Position numbers and translations under genes: made by a program | Shown: one piece after another, positions 1 to 6,618 of the stretch | Layout of the letters: each line of letters begins with the position of its first letter | Numbering within the stretch: the stretch's first letter is position 1 | The notes under the pieces: generated by a model | What the model was told of the DNA's origin: nothing | What the model saw: only the letters and a program-made list of their open reading frames with translations | Databases searched by the model: none | Source: Flavobacteriaceae bacterium | Lineage (GTDB): Bacteria > Bacteroidota > Bacteroidia > Flavobacteriales > Flavobacteriaceae | Assembly: GCA_019090365.1 (NCBI GenBank) | Contig: JAHRWC010000136.1 | Span: 1-7,822, forward strand | DNA length: 7,822 nucleotides | Reading direction: 5' to 3'

Positions 1-929
1 ATATCTGCCATTTGAGAACTTCTTTCTCTTTCTGCTCTCGTGATTTCCGCTTCTTTTTCAGCTACATAAGATTCCTCTAATGCTTTTGCGCTTTGAACTT
101 TTTCTGAAGCAACAGCGATACGTTCTGCTTCTGCTTCTCTTTGACGACGTAACGAATCTGAATTAGCTACCGCAATTTTCGCCTGGTTTTCACCATCTAC
201 AGCTTTTGCATTTGCAGCAGATACTTGTGTACGCTCATCTTGTACCGCGTTTGCTTCACCAATAGAACCATCTCTATTTTTTTCAGCAACAGATTTACGA
301 GCAGCATTAATTGCATGTGCAGCTGCTTCTTTACCTAAAGCTTCAATATATCCAGATTCATCAACGATATCTGTAATATTTACGTTGATCAATTTTAAAC
401 CTACTTTTTTAAGCTCACTTTCAACACTATTTGAAATATTACTTAAAAACTTATCACGGTCACTATTAATTTCTTCGATATCCATCGATGCAACTACCAA
501 ACGTAATTGTCCGAAGATAATCTCCATCGCTAACTCTTGAACCTCTTGCATTCCTAAACCTAATAATCTTTCAGCTGCATTCTGCATAACTCCTGGCTCT
601 GTAGAGATACCAATTGTAAATCTTGAAGGAACATTTACACGAATATTTTGCTTACTTAAGGCGTTTATTAAATTTACCTCAATCGAAATTGGTGTTAAAT
701 CTAAAAACTGATAATCTTGAATTACGGGCCAAATAAATGCGGCACCACCATGGATACATTTTGCAGATTCTCCTCCAGCAACTTTACCATATACTACTAG
801 TATTCTATCGGAAGGACAACGTTTATATCTTCTAATAAAAGAGACTATAATAATAAAGAGAAATAAAATACCAAATCCAACAGCTAGAAGTGGTGCAAAT
901 GCTTCAACTTGTAAAAAATAACTACTCAT
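1..929 (-). CDS. Flotillin-like SPFH/band 7 membrane protein (C-terminus beyond window)
   Basis: The visible 309 residues start at an ATG at 927-929 and match the flotillin family (YuaG/FloT type), which oligomerises on the inner membrane and organises membrane microdomains. One membrane segment lies at about residues 12-32, followed by a basic stretch (RRYKR). An SPFH domain spans about 40-190, including the family-like segments GGAAFIWPV and SMDIEEI...DRDKF. From about residue 200 the chain becomes rich in Ala, Glu, Lys and Arg, the start of the long flotillin coiled coil. Bacillus YuaG has about 509 residues, so the remaining coiled coil and C-terminus lie to the left of the window. The gene follows the NfeD-family gene by only 4 nt, so the two are almost certainly cotranscribed, and the NfeD OB-fold protein is the usual partner of flotillins. 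I am confident of the family; the physiological cargo cannot be read from the sequence. Confidence 0.93.
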   Translation of the reverse strand, partial: MSSYFLQVEAFAPLLAVGFGILFLFIIIVSFIRRYKRCPSDRILVVYGKVAGGESAKCIHGGAAFIWPVIQDYQFLDLTPISIEVNLINALSKQNIRVNVPSRFTIGISTEPGVMQNAAERLLGLGMQEVQELAMEIIFGQLRLVVASMDIEEINSDRDKFLSNISNSVESELKKVGLKLINVNITDIVDESGYIEALGKEAAAHAINAARKSVAEKNRDGSIGEANAVQDERTQVSAANAKAVDGENQAKIAVANSDSLRRQREAEAERIAVASEKVQSAKALEESYVAEKEAEITRAERERSSQMAD

Positions 930-933
930 ACAC

Positions 934-1503
934 TTATACTTTTTTAACGATTAACATTCCATTTGATGACACTTCTGTTACTTTAACAACTGTGCCTTGT
1001 TTTAAATCTACAGATTCATCACTAAGAGCATCTAATTCTCTTAAAGAACCCTGAACTTTAATTTGTATTTTACCTATACTGGAGCGATTTGCTCCAAGCG
1101 TCAGGTAAACTTCACCAATTTCATTTAGTGCATTTTTTAGTTTTAAATTACCACTACTTGTTAACTTACTTAAGTAATAAAATAACGCAGCCATAATGGT
1201 CATCATGATTAATCCACAAACTAAAGAAATTGCAATGGTAGCTCCTTGAGACATTCCTTCGGAAATACAAGCAATACCCGACCATCCAAAAATGGTGAAA
1301 AATCCAACTAAATTTTTAAATGATAAAAATTGAAACCCAATACCAGCATCTCCTTCAACATCCATATCGGCATCACCTAAATCTTCAACATCGCCACCAA
1401 TTAGGGTCATAACCATAACAATGATAAAAATTAAAGACCCCACTAATGCGATTACCCAATACACTTTTTCGAATGTACTTAGGGCAGTAAACCAATCTCC
1501 CAT
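934..1503 (-). CDS. NfeD-family membrane protein (YuaF-like, flotillin partner)
   Basis: A 189-residue membrane protein of the short NfeD class. Hydrophobic segments lie at about residues 14-37, 64-82 and 88-113. An acidic, presumably exposed loop (about 38-52, with many Asp and Glu) separates the first two. The last 60 residues (about 128-189) form the beta-rich OB-fold-like domain typical of NfeD proteins, with the pattern GEVYLTLG...GKIQIKV...GTVVKVTEV. There is no ClpP-like serine protease domain, so this is the short form (compare YuaF, about 174 residues) rather than the long form. The ATG at 1501-1503 is taken as the start; it leaves about 30 nt after a plausible promoter. The stop lies 4 nt before the flotillin start, which supports a two-gene unit. 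Family known, biochemical role inferred: it probably binds or stabilises the flotillin assembly. Confidence 0.9.
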   Translation of the reverse strand: MGDWFTALSTFEKVYWVIALVGSLIFIIVMVMTLIGGDVEDLGDADMDVEGDAGIGFQFLSFKNLVGFFTIFGWSGIACISEGMSQGATIAISLVCGLIMMTIMAALFYYLSKLTSSGNLKLKNALNEIGEVYLTLGANRSSIGKIQIKVQGSLRELDALSDESVDLKQGTVVKVTEVSSNGMLIVKKV

Positions 1504-1539
1504 AGAATTATTTTTTTGTGATTAAACGTATGTAATTTA

Positions 1540-1570
1540 CTAAAATATTTAATGCTTTATAGCAGTCAAA
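1540..1570 (-). promoter_or_regulatory. Probable promoter of the NfeD-flotillin unit
   Basis: On the minus strand a TTTG box (1567-1570) is followed after 19 nt by TATTTTAG (1540-1547), which matches the Bacteroidota -7 consensus TAnnTTTG at 7 of 8 positions. It sits directly after the ketosynthase stop codon (1571-1573) and would give a leader of roughly 30 nt. This suggests the NfeD and flotillin genes can be transcribed independently of the ketosynthase gene, although read-through is also possible because I see no terminator in the gap. Confidence 0.45.
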
Positions 1571-2746
1571 TTACTTATTTTTAACAATAATACTAACCGC
1601 ATTTCCACCAAAGCCAACAGCATTAATCATGATATGATTTATGGTATTAGGTGTATTATTTTGTAAGTAAAAAGGATTGTGAATTACTTCTTGATGTTGC
1701 AACATTAAAAGTGCCATTTCTAGGCTCATCGCACCTGAAGCTCCGAAGGTGTGTCCGATTTTCCATTTATTAGTCGTCAAGAAGGGTGCATTTGTTACAA
1801 AGACTTTTTCTATAGCGTTCTTTTCAGCTAAATCTCCCTTCACAGTTCCTGGCGCATGCATTATAACCACATCGACTGAATCTAAATTTGCATTCTGTAA
1901 AGCCATAGTCATTGAACGTTGAAAACATTGTGCATCTGTAGTGATAGAGATAGAGTGAGATAAAGGTTCTGTTGCATATCCAATACCCGAAATTATCGCT
2001 TTTGTATGTTCTGAAACACCTTTTTCTAACATACAAACCGAGGCTGCTTCTCCTAAAACTAAAGTGTTACTTTTTTTAGAAAAATTCATACTCTCACAAG
2101 GCAAGTCACCTTCTATTTTTGAGTATAATTTTAATGCTTCCATTTGAGCTATCGTAAAAGGTGTAAGAGGCGCTTCACTTCCACCTACTATAAAAGATTC
2201 TGCCATCCCTGCTTGTAACCATGCGACACCATTTATTACAGATTGTAATGCCGTTGCACAAGTAATAGAATGAGATAACACAGGACCTTGAGATTGTAAT
2301 TCTTGGGCTACCCAAGATGATATATTACCTAAGGTGGTAGTTGGAGAAGTTCTAGTTTTTACTTTCCCTGTTTCAAGAAATTCTTGATGATGGGTTTCAA
2401 ATAATTGAGTTGCTCCTCTTGAAGAACCAATGTTAATTCCTATAGTTTTTGAGGAAACATCAATATCTTTTATAAGATTTTTTGAAGCAAGAATTGAAAA
2501 TAAAACTGTTCTGTCTAAATACTTATATTTTGGATTCTCTTTTTTTAATTCAAATAATTGTTGCTCTGTTTCCGAAGAAATAACACTTACCCATTTCTCT
2601 TTTTCTGAAAATATTTTCTTCTGAAAAAAAGTAGTCTCATTTTTATAATTTTCCCACACAGTGTTCGCGTCTGTTCCTAAGGCAGAAATCGAACTACATT
2701 GTGTGATAGAAATAGGTGTTTTCAAAGCAAGTAATCTTTGCCGCAA
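1571..2746 (-). CDS. Stand-alone beta-ketoacyl synthase (KAS I/II fold)
   Basis: A condensing enzyme of the thiolase fold, up to 391 residues in the longest frame, close to the usual FabF length of about 410. The Cys-His-His triad appears intact: nucleophile Cys163 in HSITCATALQS, His297 in HAPGT (the place of the usual HGTGT) and His332 in KIGHTFGASG, with Lys329 just before it. The C-terminal GFGGNA turn (378-383) is also typical. The middle is fairly divergent from FabF, so I do not assign fabF or fabB. No acyl carrier protein, ketoreductase or other synthase gene adjoins it. It could act in a specialised acyl pathway such as an aryl-polyene-like pigment, a lipid tail or a cofactor side chain, but the context does not decide. 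The longest frame begins with TTG at 2744-2746, which overlaps a promoter-like box. A second TTG at 2723-2725, giving a protein starting MKTPISIT (384 residues), is the more likely start. Confidence 0.88.
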   Translation of the reverse strand: MRQRLLALKTPISITQCSSISALGTDANTVWENYKNETTFFQKKIFSEKEKWVSVISSETEQQLFELKKENPKYKYLDRTVLFSILASKNLIKDIDVSSKTIGINIGSSRGATQLFETHHQEFLETGKVKTRTSPTTTLGNISSWVAQELQSQGPVLSHSITCATALQSVINGVAWLQAGMAESFIVGGSEAPLTPFTIAQMEALKLYSKIEGDLPCESMNFSKKSNTLVLGEAASVCMLEKGVSEHTKAIISGIGYATEPLSHSISITTDAQCFQRSMTMALQNANLDSVDVVIMHAPGTVKGDLAEKNAIEKVFVTNAPFLTTNKWKIGHTFGASGAMSLEMALLMLQHQEVIHNPFYLQNNTPNTINHIMINAVGFGGNAVSIIVKNK

Positions 2747-2771
2747 AAATACAGTTTCTCAAGTTTTAAAA
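2744..2771 (-). promoter_or_regulatory. Possible promoter overlapping the upstream TTG of the ketosynthase gene
   Basis: On the minus strand TATTTTTG (2744-2751) fits TAnnTTTG exactly. A weak -33 candidate, TTTT (2768-2771), lies 16 nt upstream, slightly short of the usual spacing. If this box is used, transcription would begin near 2738-2740. The TTG at 2744-2746 would then not be in the message, and the TTG at 2723-2725 would be the first usable start with a very short leader. The -33 element is poor, so this is only a candidate. Confidence 0.35.
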
Positions 2772-2813
2772 CTGAAATTATTGTAGAATATTAGAAAAGT
2801 AATTCTTTATAAT

Positions 2814-3380
2814 TTAAGAGAGTTCTTTATATCGAAAACAATCCGTAACATGATCATTTATCATTCCCGTTGCCTGCATATGAGCATAAATAACAGTGCT
2901 TCCAACAAATTTAAATCCGCGTTTTTTTAAGTCTTTACTAATTTCATCACTCAAAGGAGTATTTGCTGGCATTAACGAAAGGTCTTTAAACGTATTTATA
3001 ATAGGTTTTCCATCGACAAAACCCCAAATATACTTACTGAAACTTCCAAACTCTTTTTGAATTTTAATAAAAGCTTGAGCATTTGTTATCGTCGCCTTTA
3101 TTTTAAGCTTATTGCGAATAATCCCTGCATCTTGTCTAAGTAATTCCTCTTTTTCCTCAGAATACTTTGCAATCTTTTTATAATCAAAATCATCAAAGGC
3201 TTTTCTAAAATTCTCTCGCTTTTTTAATACTGTAATCCAACTTAATCCTGCTTGAAATGTTTCTAATATTAGAAATTCAAATAAAGTGTCATCATCATAA
3301 ACAGGCACGCCCCATTCTTTGTCATGATAAGCAATATAAAGCGGATCTTTTCCGCACCAAGAGCATCGTTTTTTTTCCAT
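2814..3380 (-). CDS. tag: DNA-3-methyladenine glycosylase I
   Basis: TAG removes 3-methyladenine from alkylated DNA by cleaving the N-glycosidic bond, the first step of base excision repair. The 188-residue protein has the family length (E. coli 187) and aligns almost without gaps to E. coli Tag over most of its length, for example DPLYIAYHD, QAGLSWITVLKKREN, QDAGIIR, LKKRGFKFVGST and NDHV. The zinc snap is complete: Cys6, His19, His177 and Cys181, equivalent to E. coli Cys4, His17, His175 and Cys179. The base-pocket residues Tyr18, Glu40 and Trp48 correspond to E. coli Tyr16, Glu38 and Trp46. The ATG at 3378-3380 is the only sensible start, because the conserved MxxxRCxW region begins at once. 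The gene is divergent from the thioredoxin-like gene and separated from the ketosynthase by 67 nt, so it is probably monocistronic. Confidence 0.97.
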   Translation of the reverse strand: MEKKRCSWCGKDPLYIAYHDKEWGVPVYDDDTLFEFLILETFQAGLSWITVLKKRENFRKAFDDFDYKKIAKYSEEKEELLRQDAGIIRNKLKIKATITNAQAFIKIQKEFGSFSKYIWGFVDGKPIINTFKDLSLMPANTPLSDEISKDLKKRGFKFVGSTVIYAHMQATGMINDHVTDCFRYKELS

Positions 3381-3387
3381 TTTTAAG

Positions 3388-3395
3388 TAAATTTG
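3388..3395 (+). promoter_or_regulatory. Possible -7 box for the thioredoxin-like gene
   Basis: TAAATTTG on the plus strand fits the Bacteroidota TAnnTTTG consensus exactly and lies about 52 nt before the ATG at 3448. No good TTTG box is visible at the expected distance upstream, only a T-run ending at about 3376 inside the start of tag, so the assignment is weak. It would lie just downstream of the tag -7 box, making the two divergent promoters overlap. Confidence 0.3.
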
Positions 3396-3400
3396 TAGAG

Positions 3401-3429
3401 AAAATCTAAGGTAGTAAGTTTTTCACAAA
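3401..3429 (-). promoter_or_regulatory. Probable promoter of tag
   Basis: On the minus strand TTTG (3426-3429) is followed after 17 nt by TAGATTTT (3401-3408), 7 of 8 matches to TAnnTTTG. Transcription would start near 3394-3396, giving a leader of about 15 nt before the tag ATG. No Ada-type operator or other damage-response site can be recognised, so expression is probably constitutive. Confidence 0.45.
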
Positions 3430-3447
3430 TACTACGTCTTAATTGCT

Positions 3448-4071
3448 ATGGAAAATAATACAAATACATTACAAAAAGATGTTATTTCATTGGTGAAAGA
3501 AAACATTTCTAAAGGAATAAATTACCAAGAATATAGAAATATAGTAGCTCAACATGTTGAGAACGGAACAAGTACAGGACCTCATCAATCTGAAGCATTA
3601 AGCAATTACACTTTACTTAATAATTCTCGAATGAAACGCTTAGATAAAACAACTAAAGTCTCAGAAGAGTTAGAAAATAAGTATAGAAATTTTCAAGGAG
3701 ATGTTACTTGGTTAGTGATTACAGAAAGCTGGTGTGGTGATGCTGCACAAAATCTCCCAATGATTAATAAACTTGCTGAATTGAATTCAGGTATCGATTT
3801 AAAAATGGTCTCTAGAGATGATAATCCTGAACTTATGAATGAGTTCTTGACCAATGGAGCTATGGCCATACCTAAATTAATAGCATTTGACAAAAAGAAA
3901 GAAGAAGTGATTGGGCTTTGGGGTCCAAGACCTACAGTTGCTACTCAAATGGTAGCTGATTATAAAAAAGAGCACGGTAAATTAACTCCTGAATTTAAAA
4001 AAGATTTACAAGTTTGGTATAATAAAGACAAAGGTGTGAGCACTTTTGAAGATTTAGCTGAACTAATCTAA
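3448..4071 (+). CDS. Thioredoxin-family protein with a single cysteine (WCGDA motif)
   Basis: A 207-residue soluble protein with a C-terminal thioredoxin-like fold. The first 80 residues are helical and polar, with no signal peptide, so the protein should be cytoplasmic. The thioredoxin core runs from about 85 to 185: strand TWLVITES, then WCGDAAQNLP with Cys96, and the cis-proline loop AIPKLIAF with Pro142. The classical CxxC is absent: Cys96 is the only cysteine in the whole protein, and the resolving position is occupied by Ala. I recognise this as a thioredoxin-like group common in Bacteroidota with the WCGD signature (Pfam Thioredoxin_9-like). Function is unknown; with one cysteine it could form mixed disulfides or bind a thiol cofactor, but could not work as an ordinary dithiol oxidoreductase by itself. 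The gene is divergent from tag and its stop is 1 nt from the stop of the convergent TonB-like gene. Confidence 0.85.
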   Translation: MENNTNTLQKDVISLVKENISKGINYQEYRNIVAQHVENGTSTGPHQSEALSNYTLLNNSRMKRLDKTTKVSEELENKYRNFQGDVTWLVITESWCGDAAQNLPMINKLAELNSGIDLKMVSRDDNPELMNEFLTNGAMAIPKLIAFDKKKEEVIGLWGPRPTVATQMVADYKKEHGKLTPEFKKDLQVWYNKDKGVSTFEDLAELI

Positions 4072-4072
4072 A

Positions 4073-4759
4073 TTATTGCCCAGGAAAGACATAAGTAATC
4101 GTCCCTAATTGTGAAAGCTTATTCGAATCACTAGTAAAACGAGCACGTTTAGCATATTGTATCGCACTTTCAATTAAACATTGATTAAAAGTGGTTGAAG
4201 TTTTTTTATTAAAAGAAGCTTTATCCACTTTTCCTTTTGCATTCACTTCAATATTCAATACTACTTTTCCAAAACCATCGCATATATAAATTGGGTTTGG
4301 AAACACAATTGCTTTTCTTCCTACTAAACGATAACTGTTGGTGCTGTTTCTATCTTCTGTGGTTTTTAAGGGTTGCTCTTTAATCTCTTTTATTGGTTTT
4401 TCTGAAATAGACTCCTCTTCAATTTTTGGTTTTTCTTTCGATTTTTCAATAGCTTCTTCCATTGCCAAAAGTTTATCATCAAGACTTTCAGAAGGTTCTT
4501 CTCGATTATTTTCTAATTCAGAAATAAACTTTTCGTCTTCATTAAATGCTGTGTGAGTGGTAACTTTTACATTCTCAACAGATGCATTAGTAATATCCTC
4601 TTCTAAAATTTCTAAGTCTTCTGCAGATATTTCAACTTCATATTCTTGAACTACTGGAACAGTTTCTTTTGAAAGTTTTATTCCATATAAAAGCAAAACT
4701 AAGTTGCCAACCAAAAGGGTTGAAATGACCAAAGCCTTATATGAATAATTGAAGTTCAT
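4073..4759 (-). CDS. TonB C-terminal-domain protein (TonB-like, single membrane anchor)
   Basis: The 228-residue protein has the layout of a TonB-type energy transducer. A short cytoplasmic N-terminus precedes one membrane segment (about 9-26). A long, highly charged Glu/Lys-rich periplasmic linker follows (about 40-140), and a C-terminal domain of about 85 residues has the TonB-like pattern VVLNIEVNAKGKVDKA followed by ESAIQYAKRARF. The linker is Glu/Lys-rich with only a few Pro, unlike the Pro-rich E. coli TonB. Two cysteines in the C-terminal domain (Cys160, Cys194) could form a disulfide in the periplasm. No exbB, exbD or TonB-dependent receptor is nearby; the gene is instead the last of the DUF3098-uppP-truB run, 18 nt after truB. 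Energy coupling to an outer-membrane receptor is inferred from family only. A structural envelope role is an alternative. Confidence 0.8.
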   Translation of the reverse strand: MNFNYSYKALVISTLLVGNLVLLLYGIKLSKETVPVVQEYEVEISAEDLEILEEDITNASVENVKVTTHTAFNEDEKFISELENNREEPSESLDDKLLAMEEAIEKSKEKPKIEEESISEKPIKEIKEQPLKTTEDRNSTNSYRLVGRKAIVFPNPIYICDGFGKVVLNIEVNAKGKVDKASFNKKTSTTFNQCLIESAIQYAKRARFTSDSNKLSQLGTITYVFPGQ

Positions 4760-4777
4760 AGCCCTAAAGTACTATTT

Positions 4778-5476
4778 TTATAAATAATCCTTAAGTTGAG
4801 TCTCGAAGGCTTCTATTGAGATGGCGTTTTCAATTGAAAATTCGCCAATTTTTGTTCTTCTTAGTGCAGAAAGGTGTCCGCCGTTATTAAGCGCTTTACC
4901 AAAATCGTGTGCTAAAGATCGTATATAAGTTCCTTTGCTACACACAACACGAAAATCGACGTTAGGAAGATTAATATTTGTGATTTCAAATTCTGATATG
5001 GTAATTGTTCTTTTCGGAATTTCAACCTCTTCACCTGCTCTAGCATATTCATACAATCGTTTTCCGTCTTTTTTTAAAGCTGAAAAAATTGGGGGTTGTT
5101 GCTGAATTTCTCCTATAAATTGTTGCGTATTATTATGAATATCTTCTAAAGAAATGGAAGAAATATCAAAAGTCTGATTGATTTCAGATTCAAGATCATA
5201 ACTTGGAGTTGTTGCACCTAAAGTAATTGTTCCTGTGTATTCTTTTACTTGCGCCTGAAAGGTTTCAATCCTTTTAGTAAACTTTCCAGTACAAATAATT
5301 AATAATCCAGTAGCCAATGGATCTAAAGTTCCTGCATGTCCGACTTTTATTTTTTTAAGACTGAATTGCTGCCTTATTAACCATCGAAGCTTATTAACAA
5401 CTTGAAAAGAGGTCCAATTCAATGGCTTATCAATTAGTAATACCTTTCCTTCTTTATATGCTTCTACTGAATTCAT
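4778..5476 (-). CDS. truB: tRNA pseudouridine(55) synthase
   Basis: TruB converts U55 in the T-loop of tRNAs to pseudouridine. The 232-residue protein contains the catalytic signature GHAGTLDPLATGLL with nucleophile Asp52. It opens with LLIDKPLNWTSFQVVNKLR (family pattern DKPxGxTS), and carries QQPPIFSALKKDGKRLYEYAR and CSKGTYIRSLAHDFG, both conserved in TruB. It is shorter than the E. coli enzyme (314) and ends soon after the catalytic domain, so the C-terminal PUA-type extension is missing or minimal, as is usual in Bacteroidota. The ATG at 5474-5476 lies 1 nt after the uppP stop, meaning its ribosome-binding region is inside uppP and translation is probably coupled. The uppP-truB linkage is familiar from other Bacteroidota. 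Confidence 0.97.
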   Translation of the reverse strand: MNSVEAYKEGKVLLIDKPLNWTSFQVVNKLRWLIRQQFSLKKIKVGHAGTLDPLATGLLIICTGKFTKRIETFQAQVKEYTGTITLGATTPSYDLESEINQTFDISSISLEDIHNNTQQFIGEIQQQPPIFSALKKDGKRLYEYARAGEEVEIPKRTITISEFEITNINLPNVDFRVVCSKGTYIRSLAHDFGKALNNGGHLSALRRTKIGEFSIENAISIEAFETQLKDYL

Positions 5477-5477
5477 T

Positions 5478-6272
5478 TTAATTATATAATCCTACTGAAA
5501 TAGCTATAATTCCTACCACTAAACAATAGATTGCAAAATAAATTAGCTTGCTTTTCTTCACCAAAGTGATCATCCAAGTACAAGCAATTAATCCACTAAT
5601 AAATGCTGCAATAAATCCTAAGCCCAAGGTCGAGAAATTGATAGCATCCATCGTTAATTCACCACCAACAATGTCCTTCCCTATTTTTCCGAAGATCAAA
5701 GGAACTACCATTAAAAACGAAAAACGAGCTGCTTTACTTTTATCATTCCCTAATAAAACGGAGGTTGAAATCGTTGCTCCACTTCGAGAAATTCCTGGTA
5801 ACATAGCGATAGCTTGAGAAATTCCAATCACAAATGCATTGCTATTACTTACTTTTTTACCAGTATTTTTAGAACGATCTGCTAGCCATAATAACACTGC
5901 AGTTATAATTAACATCGCTCCAACAAAGGCAATATTTCCTCCAAAGAAGGCTTCCAGTTGTTCTTCAAATAACAATCCTATAATCACTGCAGGAATCATT
6001 GAAATGATGATTTTTAAAGAGAATTTTGTTTCATCATTCCATTTAAATTTTAATAAACCACTTATTATTTCCCAGACATCTTTTCTAAAAACGACTAAGG
6101 TGCTTAATGCAGTTGCAAAATGCAATACTACAGTAAAAAGAAGGCTTTCTTCAGGGATTGAAGTATCTCCTAAAATTGCTTTTCCTATTTCTAAATGTCC
6201 ACTAGATGAAACTGGTAAAAATTCAGTGAATCCTTGGATGATTCCAAGAACAATAGCTTCAATACTATCCAT
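5478..6272 (-). CDS. uppP: Undecaprenyl-diphosphatase
   Basis: UppP (BacA) dephosphorylates undecaprenyl diphosphate at the periplasmic face, regenerating the lipid carrier for peptidoglycan and surface polysaccharide synthesis; overproduction is known to give bacitracin resistance. The 264-residue protein is hydrophobic throughout with about eight membrane segments, and matches the family length (E. coli 273). Both signature motifs are intact. The first is QGFTEFLPVSSSGHLEIG (residues 13-30), with Gln13 and Glu17 forming the (E/Q)xxxE element and His26 downstream. The second is PGISRSGATIS (159-169), with the catalytic Arg163. The ATG at 6270-6272 is 6 nt after the DUF3098 stop, and the following truB start is 1 nt after its own stop, so it sits in the middle of a tight operon. 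Confidence 0.97.
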   Translation of the reverse strand: MDSIEAIVLGIIQGFTEFLPVSSSGHLEIGKAILGDTSIPEESLLFTVVLHFATALSTLVVFRKDVWEIISGLLKFKWNDETKFSLKIIISMIPAVIIGLLFEEQLEAFFGGNIAFVGAMLIITAVLLWLADRSKNTGKKVSNSNAFVIGISQAIAMLPGISRSGATISTSVLLGNDKSKAARFSFLMVVPLIFGKIGKDIVGGELTMDAINFSTLGLGFIAAFISGLIACTWMITLVKKSKLIYFAIYCLVVGIIAISVGLYN

Positions 6273-6278
6273 TTCTGA

Positions 6279-6536
6279 TTATTTTTCTTTGTTGGGATTT
6301 AATAAAATTGCATATACTTCAATAGCGAAACCTATTAAGATAAGTGCTGGAGCTAAACGTATACGCCTCCAACTATAGATTTCAGGATTAAAAACATTGG
6401 GATCATCACTTCCACCTCCTGCCATCAAGATAAAGCCTAAGGCAATAAAAGCAATTCCTATCAACATAAACTTGTAGTTTTTACGTTGAAAAATAAACTC
6501 ATGTTTTGCTTCTTCTTTACGTTTTTGTTCTCCCAT
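6279..6536 (-). CDS. DUF3098 family small membrane protein
   Basis: An 85-residue protein with a polar, basic N-terminus (about 1-22) and two membrane segments (about 23-40 and 61-79). Between them is a loop containing SDDPNVFNPEIYSWRRIRLAP. The pattern FxFxxxNYKFMLIGIAFIALGF and the Asp-Pro-Asn...Phe loop are typical of DUF3098, a Bacteroidota family found between ftsX and uppP. The function is unknown. The constant position between a division protein and the lipid-carrier phosphatase suggests an envelope role, but that is inference. The start ATG at 6534-6536 follows an AT-rich leader without a clear Shine-Dalgarno. The 6-nt gap to uppP indicates cotranscription. Confidence 0.9.
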   Translation of the reverse strand: MGEQKRKEEAKHEFIFQRKNYKFMLIGIAFIALGFILMAGGGSDDPNVFNPEIYSWRRIRLAPALILIGFAIEVYAILLNPNKEK

Positions 6537-6565
6537 TGTTTAATAATTCAGTATAAATACTACTT

Positions 6566-6599
6566 CAAATAAAATCTTTAATTCTAATGAAGGAGCAAC
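6566..6599 (-). promoter_or_regulatory. Weak promoter candidate for the DUF3098-uppP-truB unit
   Basis: On the minus strand GTTG (6596-6599) is followed after 22 nt by TTTATTTG (6566-6573), 7 of 8 matches to TAnnTTTG but missing the second-position A. The 108-nt gap between ftsX and DUF3098 is much wider than the other gaps in the block, so an internal promoter here is reasonable. The boxes themselves are poor matches. Confidence 0.25.
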
Positions 6600-6618
6600 C
6601 TATATATTAGGCGGTCGC
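6595..6618 (-). repeat. Hairpin-forming inverted repeat between ftsX and DUF3098
   Basis: In minus-strand RNA, GCGACC (from 6613-6618) can pair with GGUUGC (from 6595-6600) through six pairs including one G-U. A competing inner pairing CCUA/UAGG (6599-6611) is also possible. The segment is noticeably GC-richer than its surroundings. There is no U-run after the stem on the minus strand, so it does not look like an intrinsic terminator for ftsX. It may be a processing or regulatory element, or chance. Confidence 0.35.

Noticed and set aside
1551..1562. TGCT-ATAA-AGCA type inverted repeat after the ketosynthase stop as a terminator
   Set aside because: The stem is only about 4 bp, no proper U-run follows, and it overlaps the better-supported NfeD promoter spacer.
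1824..2036. Short frame on the minus strand inside the ketosynthase gene
   Set aside because: It lies wholly in another frame of a conserved gene with an intact catalytic triad and shows no family features.
4778..5476. Short TruB as a truncated gene
   Set aside because: The catalytic domain and later conserved motifs are complete, and short TruB proteins without a full PUA extension are usual in this phylum.
6216..6236. Gln instead of Glu at the first position of the UppP (E/Q)xxxE motif
   Set aside because: Gln is a normal alternative at this position in the family, and Glu17, His26 and Arg163 are all present, so there is no reason to suspect an inactive enzyme.
5839..6378. A 179-codon open frame on the plus strand opposite uppP and DUF3098
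   Set aside because: It is antisense to two clearly real, conserved genes, its translation has no recognisable domain, and long antisense frames are expected opposite hydrophobic AT-rich genes.
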